A stretch of DNA of 62,565 bases, from contig PBNF01000014.1 in NCBI GenBank assembly GCA_002722995.1, forward strand, positions 1 through 62,565. The letters run 5' to 3'. This stretch comes from Legionellales bacterium (lineage in GTDB: Bacteria; Pseudomonadota; Gammaproteobacteria; Comchoanobacterales; Comchoanobacteraceae). This document shows, piece after piece, positions 61,390 through 62,565 of the stretch (position 1 is its first letter; the number at the start of each line of letters is the position of its first letter). Made by a program: the position numbers and the translations under genes. The notes under the pieces are model-generated. The model saw only the letters and a program-made list of their open reading frames with translations. It was not told where the DNA came from and ran no database searches.

Positions 61390-62406
61390 TCAATTCATTC
61401 CTGGTTGAGAAGATCGCCCATGCACTTCAGTTTCATTAAGTACATATTGAGCCTCTACCTTAACAGCATCTTCTGGTGCAGGACCCTGAATTGCTGATAA
61501 GGTGTCAGAATGAACATGCACTGCCTCGACGGTCATCACTTGATTAAATCTCTGCTCTGATGATACTTGCTCTGGTGATGATTCGAGTACACCCTCAGAT
61601 TTGGGATCTGATGATTGTCCTCGTGTTTCAAAATACCCCTGATTAGCTTGTTCTGAATACGCTGTATTCACATCTAATGCTGCTTTTTCAAAGGCCTGAT
61701 CGGCTTGCTCTGAAAGGGTATAAAATAATCCTTGGCGATCATCAAATTCATTTCCAAAGAATAAATCAAAGCACTGCATCGCTAAAAGCAACCCCACACA
61801 CATCATGCTTGCCGATAAAAATATAATACCTACCAACATGAAAATACTGTTGATCTCAACAGCCTCAAACAGAAGCCCTGTTGCAATGAAACCTGAACCG
61901 AACAGCCCAACTGTACTGATAGCCCCAATAGTCCCTGTGAGTATTGATAGTATACGCAACATCGAACCTTGAGCAAAGTGAATAGCTCTATTGAACGTAT
62001 GTTTAACTTTATAACTTAAAGAAATAGATTGAGCTAACTCACCCACTAAGCCTGAATCATCAACCCCTAAACCAAATATCTCTTGCCCTACAGTATAGGC
62101 AGCGTTACACATCAACCCTAAAATAGTCAACGAAAATGTCGCGCCCAAGATACCCAGCATAGCAGCTAAAGAGACAGAATAAAATGTAGCTGAATGAATA
62201 AATAAGGTCACGTATGCAGCTGTTATCTGCCCCATAACAAACGCAGTTCCCATGCCTAAACCCGTAAGACCTATCATTAAAGCAGCACCCAGCACGGCAG
62301 CTAACGCTGTCGCGAATAAGTAGCCCATTGACTGTATCATCGTTTGATCATTGCTAACTGGCTGATTCTGTGGGGTTATTTTTGAATATATTGCCTTATC
62401 ACTCAT
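61390..62406 (-). CDS. Hypothetical polytopic membrane protein with polar C-terminal tail
   Basis: The 338-residue product has about six hydrophobic segments in two groups (roughly residues 26-105 and 150-215), separated by a short polar stretch. A C-terminal tail of about 115 residues rich in Ser, Glu and Gln follows. I recognise no motif. An AAGGA site lies upstream of the ATG. It is flanked on both sides by copies of an 82-bp repeat that includes a terminator, which suggests it is one of a row of tandem paralogous genes extending out of the window. Function unknown. Confidence 0.65.
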   Translation of the reverse strand: MSDKAIYSKITPQNQPVSNDQTMIQSMGYLFATALAAVLGAALMIGLTGLGMGTAFVMGQITAAYVTLFIHSATFYSVSLAAMLGILGATFSLTILGLMCNAAYTVGQEIFGLGVDDSGLVGELAQSISLSYKVKHTFNRAIHFAQGSMLRILSILTGTIGAISTVGLFGSGFIATGLLFEAVEINSIFMLVGIIFLSASMMCVGLLLAMQCFDLFFGNEFDDRQGLFYTLSEQADQAFEKAALDVNTAYSEQANQGYFETRGQSSDPKSEGVLESSPEQVSSEQRFNQVMTVEAVHVHSDTLSAIQGPAPEDAVKVEAQYVLNETEVHGRSSQPGMN

Positions 62407-62483
62407 AATATATTGTCCTTATTATCGTTATTATTGTTTATGATAACTGAGTAATATTAAATCAAAATTAAATGAATGAACCC

Positions 62484-62565
62484 TTCCTTTAAAAAAGATC
62501 AGGCTCACTCAGAACCTGATCTTTTTCAATGTATTGAATCATTTTAAGGCTTATCTAACTCAGAA
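62484..62565. repeat. 82-bp direct repeat, copy 2 (reaches window edge)
   Basis: Identical to 61300-61381, at a distance of 1184 bp. In copy 1 the repeat leads into the 3' end of a minus-strand gene, so a related gene probably ends just beyond the window. Confidence 0.95.
62492..62526. terminator. Second copy of the bidirectional terminator
   Basis: The same 12-bp stem and 11-nt loop as at 61308-61342, within the second 82-bp repeat. Confidence 0.85.

Overview
The window looks like a chromosomal segment of a gammaproteobacterium with an A+T-rich genome. The core genes and their order are gammaproteobacterial: surA-rsmA beside lptD, divergent amgK-murU, def-fmt, efp with epmA and epmB, parC, rpe, ubiC/ubiA and rpoH. 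Several features recall the Legionella/Coxiella side of the class: a DsbA-family protein resembling Coxiella Com1, an LbtU-like coiled-coil porin, and many large, unrecognised, membrane-rich proteins of the kind seen in host-associated bacteria. The order-level placement is an inference by eye, not a search result. No rRNA, tRNA, CRISPR array or transposase was recognised.

Layout. 0-5 kb: a minus-strand porin/TolC pair and a polyamine operon speD-speE plus a second, divergent SpeD-like gene, behind a strong sigma70 promoter. 5-11 kb: rsmA, surA, lptD (minus), then amgK-murU for muramic-acid recycling (plus). 11-14 kb: a broken membrane-protein/von Willebrand A locus. 14-21 kb: dprA, a long coiled-coil protein with an N-terminal membrane hairpin, topA, tsaC and a PAP2 phosphatase. 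21-24 kb: folA-nadB. 23.6-32.5 kb: a plus-strand aa3-type cytochrome oxidase operon (tetraheme cytochrome c, coxB with a fused cytochrome c domain, coxA, a Cox11-like gene, coxC, and a P1B-ATPase-like gene). 33-41 kb: def-fmt-hemJ, a small lipoprotein, a beta-hydroxyacid dehydrogenase, two small membrane proteins, and the EF-P modification set. 42-48.6 kb: a large membrane protein, an amino-acid permease, a PH-domain protein and parC. 48.7-55.5 kb: three large unrecognised membrane proteins. 55.5-61 kb: rpe, djlA, ubiC, a Bax-family glucosaminidase, ubiA, a dsbA-like gene and rpoH. 61-62.5 kb: another unrecognised membrane protein flanked by copies of an 82-bp repeat that carries a terminator.

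How the genes work together. Housekeeping genes form compact operons with 1-4 nt overlaps. The oxidase operon is the most unusual functional unit. Its Cox11-like protein has no cysteine at all, so the copper-binding CFCF motif is gone. The P-type ATPase that follows keeps its metal and phosphorylation motifs but lacks nearly all of the nucleotide-binding domain. Together these suggest a remodelled or degenerate copper-delivery route.

The second theme is rapid change in the accessory membrane proteins. Three carry recent in-phase tandem duplications near their C termini, a fourth carries one between membrane segments, and two loci are interrupted by in-frame stop codons. One of those loci also has an AACCG repeat exactly where the reading frame shifts between a membrane segment and a vWA domain. 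This fits a host-adapted genome with a fast-evolving, partly decaying set of surface or effector-like proteins.
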